Positions 1 through 7,757 of a DNA stretch of 64,000 nucleotides are shown piece by piece (the first letter of the stretch is position 1; every line of letters starts with the position of its first letter). Source of the stretch: Clostridia bacterium (GTDB lineage Bacteria > Bacillota > Clostridia > Oscillospirales > CAG-272); assembly GCA_900769475.1 (NCBI GenBank), contig CAAGGQ010000081.1, forward strand, positions 5,353 to 69,352, in the 5' to 3' direction. The notes under the pieces are model-generated. The model did not search any database and was not told the DNA's origin. It saw nothing but the letters and a program-made list of their open reading frames with translations. Position numbers and translations under genes: made by a program.

Positions 1-401
1 GTATGATTTCGCATGATATTGATGACACGGTCGTCATAATCGCCGCAGGGGAACACGGTTCCCACCACCTCGTAGCCCACCAGATCCGAGAGCTTTTGCA
101 TATCGTCCTCTACCTGACGGATGATCTCATGATCCGAAACCCGCGGCAGATGAGCGTGGGTCAGGGTATGCCCTGCCACCTCGTGACCGGCATAGATCCC
201 GGGAACCTCGTTGGGTTGGGGCTTGCAATGAGCCACCGTTACGCCCTCACGAATCAGAGAGCGAGCAACGCCCAGCTTATCATAATTGATGTTAAAAGTG
301 CACTTCAAGCCGTATTTGTTGAACAGATGGATCAATCTCTGATCCTGGGTCACAGCATCATCATAGCTGAAGGTCACAGCCTTCATTTTTCCTTGGAACA
401 T
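1..401 (-). CDS. Polysaccharide deacetylase (NodB family), C-terminus cut by window edge
   Basis: Metal-dependent deacetylase acting on N-acetylated glycans or peptidoglycan (family knowledge; the substrate cannot be read here). About 133 residues are visible from ATG 401, which has AAGGAG seven bases upstream. The NodB signatures are present: TFSYDDA at residues 10-16 gives the catalytic and metal-binding aspartates, and GHTLTHAHLP about 60 residues later gives the H-T-x-x-H metal site. No signal peptide is visible, so the protein looks cytosolic or exported by another route. It is the last visible gene of a short group with the membrane protein and HD-domain gene upstream of it. Confidence 0.85.
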   Translation of the reverse strand, partial: MFQGKMKAVTFSYDDAVTQDQRLIHLFNKYGLKCTFNINYDKLGVARSLIREGVTVAHCKPQPNEVPGIYAGHEVAGHTLTHAHLPRVSDHEIIRQVEDDMQKLSDLVGYEVVGTVFPCGDYDDRVINIMRNH

Positions 402-424
402 GAGTCTTCTCCTTTTTCCAACGG

Positions 425-1051
425 TTATTTTTTCTTATACAAACGGAACATATCCATGTGCTCCTCGGATTGGATTCGAAGAGTGAGTACAAAGCACAAC
501 AGGCTAAACAATACTAAACCCCCTCCAAGGATCACGTCGGGCAGGAAGAAAAAACAAGCTTTGACCTTCAGACCGAAGTACCCCTTGTATAGGGCGCTGA
601 GCAGATGTGGAAGGCAGGCGGGAATCAGCGGGAGCAGCGTAAGAATCCCGTAACAGATCCTGCCGGGGCAAAACAGGTGCAACCACCGCTTGCTCCGATT
701 GGCCTGCCGATCGGTAGGACAGGCGGCAAAGGCGCGGCAAGAGAATACGGCACTGAGAACCGCAAAGGTAAAAAATACCAGGGTCAGTAGGAGGGAAATC
801 ACCGCATACGCCAGGAGAATATACGAAAAGAACACGGCGTTGCCCGCGGCACTCTTGCCATTTAACAGGGTCCGACACTCCTCCCAAGTATTGGAAAAGA
901 GCTCGACGGTGCTGACGGTTTCATGCACCTCCCCATTGAAGATAAAGTAGATGTGAGGCACCGCCGCATAGATCAGAAGCAACAGTCCTGTGATCAATGG
1001 AAGCAGATACGCCAAGCGAATCCAAAATCGTTTTTGGAGAGAGGACATCAT
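425..1051 (-). CDS. Four-helix integral membrane protein of unknown function
   Basis: I do not recognise this 208-residue protein. Hydrophobic stretches near residues 10-35, 80-115, 130-155 and 170-198 suggest four membrane spans. The first loop (about residues 36-70, containing EVHETVSTVELFSNTWEECR) would be outside the membrane. The chosen start, ATG 1051, overlaps the stop of the HD gene by four bases (ATGA), the usual sign of translational coupling. A longer open frame begins at 1114 but would overlap the HD gene by 67 bases and adds a charged, non-membrane leader. The function stays unassigned. Confidence 0.7.
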   Translation of the reverse strand: MMSSLQKRFWIRLAYLLPLITGLLLLIYAAVPHIYFIFNGEVHETVSTVELFSNTWEECRTLLNGKSAAGNAVFFSYILLAYAVISLLLTLVFFTFAVLSAVFSCRAFAACPTDRQANRSKRWLHLFCPGRICYGILTLLPLIPACLPHLLSALYKGYFGLKVKACFFFLPDVILGGGLVLFSLLCFVLTLRIQSEEHMDMFRLYKKK

Positions 1052-1644
1052 TGCTTCAGCTCTCCGGCCAGCTTGCCCTCCATGAGGAAGGCGGCCTCCA
1101 TATCGGCACAGCAAACGGCGTAAGCCAAGGGGAACATTTCCAGAGCGCGGCCTACGTTGTTGGTATCCTCGGTGCCCGAAAAGCCCATGTGATAGCGAAT
1201 AGCAAAGGCCTCGTCACGGGTCAAACGCATAAAGCCCGAAACGATATAAACCGATTTTTCTCCGTGTCCGTAGGGCAGGTTATCCTCGATGGTATAATAG
1301 GGGGCGCTGACCCACTTTCCGGTTTCGTCCTTGACGTTGCGGAAGGAGGTCTTGTAGAAATTCACCTTGCAGATGTCGTGCAACAGTCCCGCAATGGCAA
1401 TGCTCTCGTCGCTGTATTCAACGCCGTACAGCTCCTTCATGCGAGGACGGTTGAGGATGTCCACCAGGCAATCGTACACGTTGAGGCTATGTTGCAGCAA
1501 GCCCCCCTCGTGAGCGCCGTGGTAACGGGTGGACGCGGGCGCGGTGAAAAAGTCACTCTTCTGCAGGAATTCCAGCAGCTTATCCGAGCCTTCTCTGGTA
1601 ATCTTTTCCTGAAAGATCTGCATAAAACGTTCTTGGTTTGTCAT
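1048..1644 (-). CDS. HD-domain hydrolase
   Basis: This 198-residue HD-superfamily protein is probably a phosphohydrolase or nuclease-type metal enzyme of the kind that cleaves nucleotides or nucleic acids (family inference). The metal motif is seen as H-GGLLQHSLNVYDC followed by GLLHDICKVNFY, that is H...HD in the usual spacing. A later YHMGF/DTNN stretch fits the distal histidine and aspartate. ATG 1644 has GGAAGG eight bases upstream. A TTG at 1671 with AAAGGA upstream is a possible longer start, but it would lie almost at the transcription start of the candidate promoter, so I prefer 1644. Its stop overlaps the membrane-protein start. Confidence 0.8.
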   Translation of the reverse strand: MTNQERFMQIFQEKITREGSDKLLEFLQKSDFFTAPASTRYHGAHEGGLLQHSLNVYDCLVDILNRPRMKELYGVEYSDESIAIAGLLHDICKVNFYKTSFRNVKDETGKWVSAPYYTIEDNLPYGHGEKSVYIVSGFMRLTRDEAFAIRYHMGFSGTEDTNNVGRALEMFPLAYAVCCADMEAAFLMEGKLAGELKQ

Positions 1645-1686
1645 AGGTTTTTCCTTCCCGAAATCATTCAAAATTTATTCCTTTCT

Positions 1687-1692
1687 ATTTTA
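1687..1692 (-). promoter_or_regulatory. Candidate extended -10 element for the HD gene
   Basis: On the minus strand TGATAAAAT reads as an extended -10 (TG-n-TAAAAT). No convincing -35 lies upstream. Transcription would begin near 1680, leaving a leader of about 35 bases to ATG 1644. Confidence 0.3.
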
Positions 1693-1720
1693 TCACGGAT
1701 TGAAAAAAAAGTAAAGTGTG

Positions 1721-1740
1721 TTTTGGAAATATTTCCAAAA
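1721..1740. promoter_or_regulatory. Perfect 20-bp palindrome, operator-like
   Basis: TTTTGGAAATATTTCCAAAA is a perfect inverted repeat with no loop. It lies about 30 bp upstream of the candidate -10 of the HD gene and three bases from a second inverted repeat. The lack of a loop suits a dimeric DNA-binding protein better than an RNA hairpin. No cognate regulator can be named. Confidence 0.4.
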
Positions 1741-1743
1741 GAA

Positions 1744-1774
1744 ATGCAGGAAAAAGAGGTTCTTTTTCCTGCAT
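1744..1774. terminator. 14-bp hairpin, likely intrinsic terminator
   Basis: ATGCAGGAAAAAGA and its complement form a 14-bp perfect stem with a three-base loop. On the minus strand it is followed by a T-rich stretch (TTCTTTTGG). It lies between the APH-like gene and the HD gene and would end transcripts coming from the large operon upstream. Confidence 0.5.
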
Positions 1775-1796
1775 GGAAGCTGATAAAATTATAAAA

Positions 1797-2053
1797 TCGC
1801 AAAATTCCTTAGCCACTTTTCTCTTTGACACCAAAGGCGCAAAGAAAAAGTTAACAAAAGAGAAACGCCGTTTTGGAGATGTCGCCCTCTGCAGGAGGAA
1901 GAAGTTGCAAGCAACTTCCCGTATGCTTCGCATACTGCGACAAGGGCGGGGAATCTTGTGCTTGCACGAGTTCCCAATCCCGGAGGGATTTTGCGCCACT
2001 TGACCGCGCAAGCTTTTAAAAAAGCTTGACCAAAACTTTTACAGAAACGGTGC
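1797..2053. repeat. Dispersed noncoding repeat, copy A
   Basis: The interval between the HD and APH-like genes holds no gene. It shares a series of ordered blocks with 22616-22785: AATTCCTTAGCCACTTTT, GGCGCAAA, AACGCCG, CGACAAGGGC, and AAGCTTGACCAAAACTTTT-like ends. Inside it, the arms AGCCACTTTTC and GAAAAAGTTAAC are partly complementary, so the element can fold. Such GAAAACGCCG/AAAAAGTGG elements recur between genes of Clostridia genomes and are often mistranslated as short basic peptides (recalled, not checked). Several open frames through it are artefacts of the repeat. Confidence 0.6.
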
Positions 2054-2839
2054 TTACCCAAACACCTCGGCGGCGGCGACGAGACGAAGCATATCCTCGT
2101 CCACGCGGTCGCGACCGTAGGCGTCGAAAAAGCGATCCCGATATTGGTCGGTCTTGAGATTGAAATTCAAGGTCCATGCTCCCCAGAAAAGATCCACGTG
2201 GCGATCTCCCACGCCACCGTTGCCAAGGTCGATAAAGCCACTGAATTTCCAAGCCTCCAGCATAATATTGGGCAGACAGTAGTCCCCGTGTAGCAGGGTG
2301 TCGTTTTGGAAGAGGTGGCCGTTCTTCTCCACGACCGCCCAGGCCTCCTCCGCCGAGGCGTAGCCCCAGTTATCGGGAAACAGGGAGGCATCGTAGTTCC
2401 CTTCCCGATAATTCTTTTCCACCGTGGCAAGATAGGCCTCCATGCGGTTTTGCACAGGACAGTCGGTGTGATCCAGCTCGTGCAGAGCACGCAAGCGCTC
2501 TGCCAAAAGGTCGCACAAGCGCCGTGGGTCCTCCAAATACGTGGCGTGGGTACAATCCTCGCCCTCCACACGGGAGGTCAAAAGCCAATCCTTCTCGTCC
2601 GAAAGATATTCCAGCACCTCGGCGCCCAAGCCCTTTTTGTGAAAGTAGCGATCCAGACTTGCTTCCCTCTCCAGCGTTCCCTTGGGAGCCGATTTGAGAT
2701 AATAGCCTCCGTCGCGGTCAATAAAGATCACCCGTGCATCGGGGGAACAACTGCTGTCGTAGACCTCTGCCCCCTCCATCAGCCCGTGAAATTCCTTTGG
2801 ATATTGGGAAAGAGTGGGTGTGATCAAAGTTCGTTTCAT
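2054..2839 (-). CDS. APH(3')-like aminoglycoside phosphotransferase family protein
   Basis: Small-molecule kinase of the aminoglycoside 3'-phosphotransferase/choline kinase fold, 261 residues as in APH(3') enzymes. The catalytic loop is LLHGDYCLPNIML (Asp base, Asn magnesium ligand) and the DFG-equivalent is GFIDLGNGGVGDRHVDLFW, both very close to the APH(3') pattern. The N-lobe lysine is probably in GGYYLKSAP. ATG 2839 follows AAGGGGAC. Sequence alone cannot separate true kanamycin-type resistance from a housekeeping kinase acting on another amino alcohol or sugar. It is the last gene of the long minus-strand run of small hydrolases, 11 bases behind a carbohydrate esterase, with no mobile element adjoining. 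Confidence 0.85.
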   Translation of the reverse strand: MKRTLITPTLSQYPKEFHGLMEGAEVYDSSCSPDARVIFIDRDGGYYLKSAPKGTLEREASLDRYFHKKGLGAEVLEYLSDEKDWLLTSRVEGEDCTHATYLEDPRRLCDLLAERLRALHELDHTDCPVQNRMEAYLATVEKNYREGNYDASLFPDNWGYASAEEAWAVVEKNGHLFQNDTLLHGDYCLPNIMLEAWKFSGFIDLGNGGVGDRHVDLFWGAWTLNFNLKTDQYRDRFFDAYGRDRVDEDMLRLVAAAEVFG

Positions 2840-2850
2840 ACCGCGTCCCC

Positions 2851-3603
2851 TTATTTCCCAATGATGGAAAGCTCCTCGTACGCCTTGGCGTAGCGGAGAC
2901 CGAACTCGCGCAGAGAGCGCGTATCAAAGTGAAGGTTGTCCTCCTTTAAGGTAAAGCCCTCGGAGGAAACCACTCTGCAAAGAGGAAGCTCCTTGGCAAT
3001 CTCGTGGAAGTTCCGGTTCATCTGAGCAAAGCGCGCTTTGCGTCCCAGAGCCTCCACGTCGATCACATGGGAAAGCTCTCCTATAATAATCGGCACGTTC
3101 TCGGCACCAAGATCGCGGCGCATGGAGGTGATCATGGTCAAAAAGCGCTCCTTGTAGCTATCCACCAGAGCCTGCTCGTGGCAATCGCTCTCGCCCTGAT
3201 GCCAAAGGATTCCCGCCAGACGCGCGGTGCGCATGGCAAGCTTGGTCATCATGACGGCGTGATCGTAAAGGATCTCGCCCGGCATCCATTGAGAAAGTCT
3301 CGTACCGCCGTCGGCACAAGGGATAAGACCGATCCTCTTTTCGGTGCTTTCGGCAAGGTAATTTGCAAAGGATGCTCCAAGGCTGGCACCGCTTTTGGTT
3401 TTGCCGAAGAGCTTACGGTCGGGATTGATGGGCTCGCTCATTTTTTGCCAGCGTCCCATCCGGAGCATCAGACAGCTTGGATTCTGAATCGGCTCCATAT
3501 CCGAAAGCTCACCGCGCCCCGCCATATTGGATTGTCCGATGAGAAGGAAGGAATAAACCTCATCATCAATCGTCTGCAGTCCGTCTTTAATAACCTCTGC
3601 CAT
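2851..3603 (-). CDS. SGNH carbohydrate esterase (CE6/sialate O-acetylesterase-like)
   Basis: Removes acetyl groups from carbohydrates (family role), 250 residues. The SGNH blocks are clear: SFLLIGQSNMAGRG with the nucleophilic serine near residue 28, GILWHQGESD, and a C-terminal DNLHFDTRSLREFG with the Asp-x-x-His pair. There is no signal peptide, so it would act on imported or intracellular oligosaccharides. I use ATG 3603, ten bases after GGAGG; a TTG at 3612 is too close to that site. The gene follows a metallo-beta-lactamase-fold gene (stop at 3609) and belongs to the run of sugar-related hydrolases. Confidence 0.85.
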   Translation of the reverse strand: MAEVIKDGLQTIDDEVYSFLLIGQSNMAGRGELSDMEPIQNPSCLMLRMGRWQKMSEPINPDRKLFGKTKSGASLGASFANYLAESTEKRIGLIPCADGGTRLSQWMPGEILYDHAVMMTKLAMRTARLAGILWHQGESDCHEQALVDSYKERFLTMITSMRRDLGAENVPIIIGELSHVIDVEALGRKARFAQMNRNFHEIAKELPLCRVVSSEGFTLKEDNLHFDTRSLREFGLRYAKAYEELSIIGK

Positions 3604-3608
3604 CTTGA

Positions 3609-4448
3609 TCAAACCTCCAAAATCAAGCCGTCATAGGAAACCGAAAATCCAATCTTGGCGGCGCTTTCGGAAAGCTCGTCGTGCAGGGGGTTGCCGTTGT
3701 GGGAGAAGTGGTTGACGTAGCAGATCGTCTTTTCATCCACCGCGCCCATTTCGCGCAGTCTTTCAAGCACCTTCTGATCGGTATCCAGCCCCATATGGGA
3801 GCTGCTCTCCTTGGAGGGCAGATGCGCAAACGTGCAATCCAGGGAGATCATATCAAAGTAGAGCTTCTTTTCCTTGATGTAATCAAACACTTCCTCAAAG
3901 AAATATCCGCTATCGTGCGCGTAAAGAATCGTCTTGCCGCCGTGCTTGATGGCGTAGAAGAGTGCCAGCTTGCCCTCGGAATCGCCCGCGTGGTGTGCGG
4001 GGAACGGGATCAGCGTATACTCGCCCAGCTCCATGGGCTGGAAGGGCTTGGCAATGAAATATTCCAGGATGACATCCTTTTTCGCTCCCGCAAGATCTTT
4101 TTGCATCCGCTCGTAAAGCTGCTCGGAGCAAACGATCTGCAGCTTCTCCTCGGTCATGTTATGAGCGTAGCATCCGCCGTGACGAAGCAGATCGGTGGAG
4201 TAGTAGTGGTCAGAGTGGCTGTGGGTAAAAACGATGTACTTGATCTTATCACCGCGAATGTTCTGAGCGTGGAAATGCGCCATGGTATCGGGGGGGAAAT
4301 CCATCAGAAGCTCATCGTTGATGATGGACTGGGAACGGGTACGGAAGTTCTTTCCGCCCAGCTTCCAAGCCTCCTGACAATACTCACAATTGCAAAATAC
4401 CGCGGGAAAGCCCTCGGCTGCCGCAGTTCCCAAATACTGAAATTTCAT
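3609..4448 (-). CDS. Metallo-beta-lactamase-fold phosphodiesterase, PhnP-like
   Basis: Likely metal-dependent phosphodiesterase, 279 residues. The N-terminus GTAAAEGFPAVFCNCEYC carries the C-x-C-x2-C pattern (residues 19-24) of the structural zinc site known in PhnP, the cyclic phosphodiesterase of phosphonate breakdown. The active-site motif is HSHSDHYYSTDLL, followed by AHHAGD, LDCTFAH and VNHFSHNG as the later metal ligands. No phn genes lie nearby, so phosphonate metabolism is not supported by context. A paralogue of the same type lies at 6472-7266 in the same gene run. ATG 4448 follows AAGGAG at eight bases. Confidence 0.8.
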   Translation of the reverse strand: MKFQYLGTAAAEGFPAVFCNCEYCQEAWKLGGKNFRTRSQSIINDELLMDFPPDTMAHFHAQNIRGDKIKYIVFTHSHSDHYYSTDLLRHGGCYAHNMTEEKLQIVCSEQLYERMQKDLAGAKKDVILEYFIAKPFQPMELGEYTLIPFPAHHAGDSEGKLALFYAIKHGGKTILYAHDSGYFFEEVFDYIKEKKLYFDMISLDCTFAHLPSKESSSHMGLDTDQKVLERLREMGAVDEKTICYVNHFSHNGNPLHDELSESAAKIGFSVSYDGLILEV

Positions 4449-4484
4449 GGTGTGTTCTCTCCTTTTTATGTCGTATTTTTAAAA

Positions 4485-5282
4485 TCAAAGAATAAACTTA
4501 TCGCTCTCCTGCAGATCCAAAAGATCAATGGCGCGGGAAAAGATCTGTTCGGCGTCCTCAAAATAGCTCTGCGAATGGGAGTCACTTCCCAGATAGAACT
4601 TGCATCCCGCCGCCTTGGCAATGCGGAACATCCGAAGAACGCGATCGGCCTCCTCGGGGGCAAAGGTCATATCGTCCTTGTTCAGCTCAATGCCCACACC
4701 CACCTGTGCAGCTTTGGCAAAAAGACGTTCCATTTCGGCGGTGGGAATCAGATCCAGGGTCTGCAAATAGTCCTCCCGTGTTTTTTTGTGAAGGATCAGA
4801 CAGCAAGCCAAGTGGGCAATGCCGATCTTATGGAAAGGCAGATCCTTTTGCAAGAAAGCATCCAGACGCTTGACCCACAGTTTGGCGCGTGTTTCGGGCA
4901 TTCCGTCATCGTCCTCGTCGCGCACGAAGGGCATGTGCATGTGGGTGGTGGGAATGATCACGAAATCAAAATCGTCAAAGCGCTCGGGAGGAAGCCCCAG
5001 GGTCATATTGCGATCCATCTCACACTCGCATCCAAACAGGAAGCGTACCCCATCGGCCTGGGGCAAGGGCTTGATCTGATCGATGTGCTCAAAGGGCTGC
5101 CTCTCATACCAAGGGCTGGCACCGGGAACCGTGCTATCCCAATAATGATCGGTAATGCAAATGGTGGAAAGATTATTTTTTACCGCATATTTCAAAATGT
5201 TCTCCTTGGTCTGCTCGGGATCCTTGCAGCAAAGGGAAAGTGTGGAATGAAGATGCAGATCATGGTCGTAGGTAAATTTCAT
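4485..5282 (-). CDS. PHP-domain phosphoesterase
   Basis: Polymerase-and-histidinol-phosphatase domain protein of 265 residues, expected to hydrolyse phosphate esters with a trinuclear metal site. The ligands are visible in order: DLHLHSTLSLC (residues 8-18), ITDHYWD, a glutamate in GCECEMD, PTTHMHMPF, IAHLAC, and LGSDSHS near the C-terminus. Length and motifs resemble histidinol phosphatases, but no his genes are present, so the substrate is open. The ribosome binding site is weak (GAGAG). It lies in the middle of the hydrolase run. Confidence 0.8.
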   Translation of the reverse strand: MKFTYDHDLHLHSTLSLCCKDPEQTKENILKYAVKNNLSTICITDHYWDSTVPGASPWYERQPFEHIDQIKPLPQADGVRFLFGCECEMDRNMTLGLPPERFDDFDFVIIPTTHMHMPFVRDEDDDGMPETRAKLWVKRLDAFLQKDLPFHKIGIAHLACCLILHKKTREDYLQTLDLIPTAEMERLFAKAAQVGVGIELNKDDMTFAPEEADRVLRMFRIAKAAGCKFYLGSDSHSQSYFEDAEQIFSRAIDLLDLQESDKFIL

Positions 5283-5315
5283 AAAGGTCTCTCGCTTTCT
5301 TTTAGAATCGTGGAA

Positions 5316-5831
5316 TCATAGAAAAAACAGGGTTTCTTCCTGTGGGCGGATCTCCCCGTGAAAGGGGGCCGGGCAGGCATCCTCGGCAGGATAGCCCATG
5401 GGCATCAGCGCCGTTACAGTGACCGATGGGGGAAGCTCCAGCACCTGCTTGACCTCCTCCGAGTCAAACACTCCAACCCAGCAGGAGCCGATTCCCTCCT
5501 CCCACGCGGAAAGCATCATGTGGGTGGCAACAATGGCGGCATCGGTCTCCCCCGAAGGGTGACCGTTCATGCGCTTGTTCTTCCAGCAAAGCTCCCCGTC
5601 GTAAGCAATGACCAAGACCGTGGGAGCATTGAAAGTGAAACGGCAAATCGACGCCAGCAACTTCCGTTTTTCCTCGCTGTTTACCACAAAGATCTTTTGG
5701 GGCTGAAAGTTGCAAGCGGTAGGAGCCACCCGCCCGGCCTCCAGGATCCGCTCCAGGATCGAAGGTTCGATGGGGATGGATTGGTAGGAGCGCACCGAAT
5801 ACCGCTCCTTGGCAAGCTCTAAAAAATTCAT
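5316..5831 (-). CDS. Nitroreductase-family flavoprotein
   Basis: FMN-dependent oxidoreductase of the nitroreductase superfamily, 171 residues, at the short end of the family. The N-terminal RYSVRSYQ motif binds the FMN phosphate. EAGRVAPTACNFQPQKIFVV and the later GIGSCWVGVFDSEEV and MPMGYPAE segments are typical. The protein probably works as a homodimer in the cytosol; the electron acceptor is unknown. ATG 5831 has AAGGAG six bases upstream. Confidence 0.85.
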   Translation of the reverse strand: MNFLELAKERYSVRSYQSIPIEPSILERILEAGRVAPTACNFQPQKIFVVNSEEKRKLLASICRFTFNAPTVLVIAYDGELCWKNKRMNGHPSGETDAAIVATHMMLSAWEEGIGSCWVGVFDSEEVKQVLELPPSVTVTALMPMGYPAEDACPAPFHGEIRPQEETLFFL

Positions 5832-5841
5832 GACATTCTCC

Positions 5842-6444
5842 TTACTGTAGGATATAAAAGGTTTGCTCGGGGCCGGTATCCTTCATTAAGGTATTGGGAT
5901 CCCGATAACGGAACAAAAACAGAAGCGTGACGTATAGATCTCCGCAACATCCGCCCACGTGCAATCCCAAAAGCACCAGCGCGCCAATATAAAATATAGG
6001 GTGTAAGAAAAAGAACCAAATCACCAAAGCGCCAAAAACCAGGTCAAAAACCACAAAGGGGGCAAGAAGTGCCACCAGGGCGGTTTTGCGATAGGTGTAA
6101 ATGGCGGGGACTCCGCAAAACGCACAGCTCCAGCTCAGCCCAAAGGTCAGTTTTTGTCCCGTGAGCACCTTATAAGCAATGCCATGCACCAGCTCGTGGA
6201 AAACGATGTAAATCAGCATCACAAGGATGAGCCCCAGGGGAAACAGCATCCGCACCGTGCCCGAAATCTCCTCCCAGGTACGCGAGGTATTCATGAGCGG
6301 GAGAACGCCAATGACAAACACCGCAACCATAATGACCAGGGCAATCAGATTGAAAAGGATGCCCACCTTTTTATCCTTGGCGTTCAGATAATAGATCTTT
6401 TGGTAGCCAGCAGGCAATTCGGATTCGTGGGTTTTCTGTTTCAT
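5842..6444 (-). CDS. DUF3267 membrane metalloprotease-like protein
   Basis: Integral membrane protein of 200 residues with a zincin signature, HELVHG, inside a hydrophobic segment near residue 85, as in DUF3267 proteins. Hydrophobic spans lie near residues 28-50, 68-88, 118-150 and 150-172. The later GGCCGDLY stretch fits the distal Asp/Gly region of the family. The role is unknown; such proteins are presumed intramembrane proteases. AGGAGG precedes ATG 6444 by six bases. Confidence 0.8.
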   Translation of the reverse strand: MKQKTHESELPAGYQKIYYLNAKDKKVGILFNLIALVIMVAVFVIGVLPLMNTSRTWEEISGTVRMLFPLGLILVMLIYIVFHELVHGIAYKVLTGQKLTFGLSWSCAFCGVPAIYTYRKTALVALLAPFVVFDLVFGALVIWFFFLHPIFYIGALVLLGLHVGGCCGDLYVTLLFLFRYRDPNTLMKDTGPEQTFYILQ

Positions 6445-6471
6445 AGACTTCCTCCTTTTCCTTTTTATATG

Positions 6472-7266
6472 TTATACGGTGACACAGAGCCCATCGTAAG
6501 CAACGTGGGCACCAAAGGCCCCTGCAATCTCCTCGGTTTCGTCGTGGGGCTTGTGCAATGAGGGCGCCAAATGGGAAAGATAGATCCGGGTTTGATCATG
6601 GATGATCTTCACGGTGCGCAGAGACGGAAGCATCAGACGGAGCATGGGAATGCTGTTGTGCTCGGCAAAGCGCAGATCGCCCTCGTAGTCCCCTACCGTA
6701 CAGTCGAAAACGGCAAGATCCAGCTTGGAACCCCGCAAAAAGCGATAAGTGGGATGCAAGAGCCATGCACCGTCACAGCCGTAAAAGATCTTCTTTTCGT
6801 TCTTTTCCAAAAGAAGATGCTGGGGATAGGCCTCGGGGGCATGATTGGCGGGCAAGCCGGTGAGCTTGGTGCCATCGGCCATACAGTAGGTTTCCAAAGG
6901 GGCCATGGGCATCAGTTGCACGTTCTCCATCGCCGCCACGGGGGCATCCCGATGGATCCAAACACGCAGAGGCGAGGAGCACTCCCGTGCGATAGCGGCA
7001 ATGTGCGCCGCTTGAAAATGATCTCCGTGAAGATGGGTCACGATCACGTCGGTGATCTTCCCCCACGGGGTACCCAGGATTCGCAAAGACTCCGGGGTGT
7101 GAACTCCGCAATCTACCAATACCGAGCCGTTGATCAGCAGGGCCGAGGAGCGGCGGGCATCCTTATCAAAGCAATCCTTGCAATCGGTTTGCAAACGCTT
7201 GGAAAAATCCGCGGCACAGGTGCCGAGAAACTGTAATTCAAACGTGTTTTTTTCTATGTTACACAT
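6472..7266 (-). CDS. Metallo-beta-lactamase-fold hydrolase, PhnP-like paralogue
   Basis: This 264-residue metallo-hydrolase resembles the product of 3609-4448. The N-terminal FLGTCAADFSKRL is followed by a short Cys pair (TDCKDC), LVDCG, and the metal motif THLHGDHFQA. Later ligands are PANHAP, FDCTVGD and LSHLAPS. The product has no signal peptide. The start ATG 7266 overlaps the last base of the GNAT gene stop and is preceded by AAAGGAG inside that gene, so the two are translationally linked. The presence of two PhnP-like enzymes without phn genes suggests another cyclic phosphodiester substrate (inference). Confidence 0.8.
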   Translation of the reverse strand: MCNIEKNTFELQFLGTCAADFSKRLQTDCKDCFDKDARRSSALLINGSVLVDCGVHTPESLRILGTPWGKITDVIVTHLHGDHFQAAHIAAIARECSSPLRVWIHRDAPVAAMENVQLMPMAPLETYCMADGTKLTGLPANHAPEAYPQHLLLEKNEKKIFYGCDGAWLLHPTYRFLRGSKLDLAVFDCTVGDYEGDLRFAEHNSIPMLRLMLPSLRTVKIIHDQTRIYLSHLAPSLHKPHDETEEIAGAFGAHVAYDGLCVTV

Positions 7267-7727
7267 TATTTGTCTCCTTTAAATGTTCCATCCAATTCCA
7301 GCGTCATGGTGACGTGGGGAATGCCTTCTTCCAAAAAAACAGGAGAAGCATCCGCAAATCCAAGGCGGCGATAAAAGCCACAGGCGTGCTGCTGGGAATG
7401 AAGAACAAGGGTGCGGCAGGGCATGCGCCGACGGATAGCGGGAATAGCATCCTGCATCAGGCGCGTACCGTAGCCCTTGCCGTGGGGGATGGAGAGAACT
7501 CTGCCGATCTGCACCGCGTCCTCCGCGGTACGGAAGGCGCGCAGGTAGGCCAAGATGTGTCCGTCCTCCTCCAGAAAGCAATGCAGGCTTTGGTAATCCA
7601 CGCCATCAAAGTCCCGGCAAACGATATGCTGCTCCATCAAAAAGACCTCGGTTCGAGCGCGCACGATCTCGTAAAGCTCCCGGGTGGTCAATTCATCGAA
7701 GGAGCGAATTTGGAAAGTTCCCTGCAT
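7266..7727 (-). CDS. ElaA-type GNAT N-acetyltransferase
   Basis: Acetyl-CoA dependent N-acetyltransferase, 153 residues, of the ElaA group. The opening LYEIVRARTEVFLMEQHIVCRDFDGVD segment (shown here only in part) matches the ElaA-type N-terminus. QIGRVLSIPHGKGYGTRLM contains the R/Q-x-x-G-x-G/A pyrophosphate loop, and GFYRRLGF is the C-terminal signature. The acceptor is unknown. AGGAGGT lies six bases before ATG 7727. Confidence 0.85.
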   Translation of the reverse strand: MQGTFQIRSFDELTTRELYEIVRARTEVFLMEQHIVCRDFDGVDYQSLHCFLEEDGHILAYLRAFRTAEDAVQIGRVLSIPHGKGYGTRLMQDAIPAIRRRMPCRTLVLHSQQHACGFYRRLGFADASPVFLEEGIPHVTMTLELDGTFKGDK

Positions 7728-7757
7728 CCGAGCACCTCCTTATCTCACGTATTCTTC

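Noticed and set aside
2054..2839. A clinical-type aminoglycoside resistance gene
   Set aside because: The family motifs are present but there is no mobile element or other resistance gene nearby, and the gene lies inside a chromosomal run of small-molecule enzymes. I kept the cautious name APH(3')-like.
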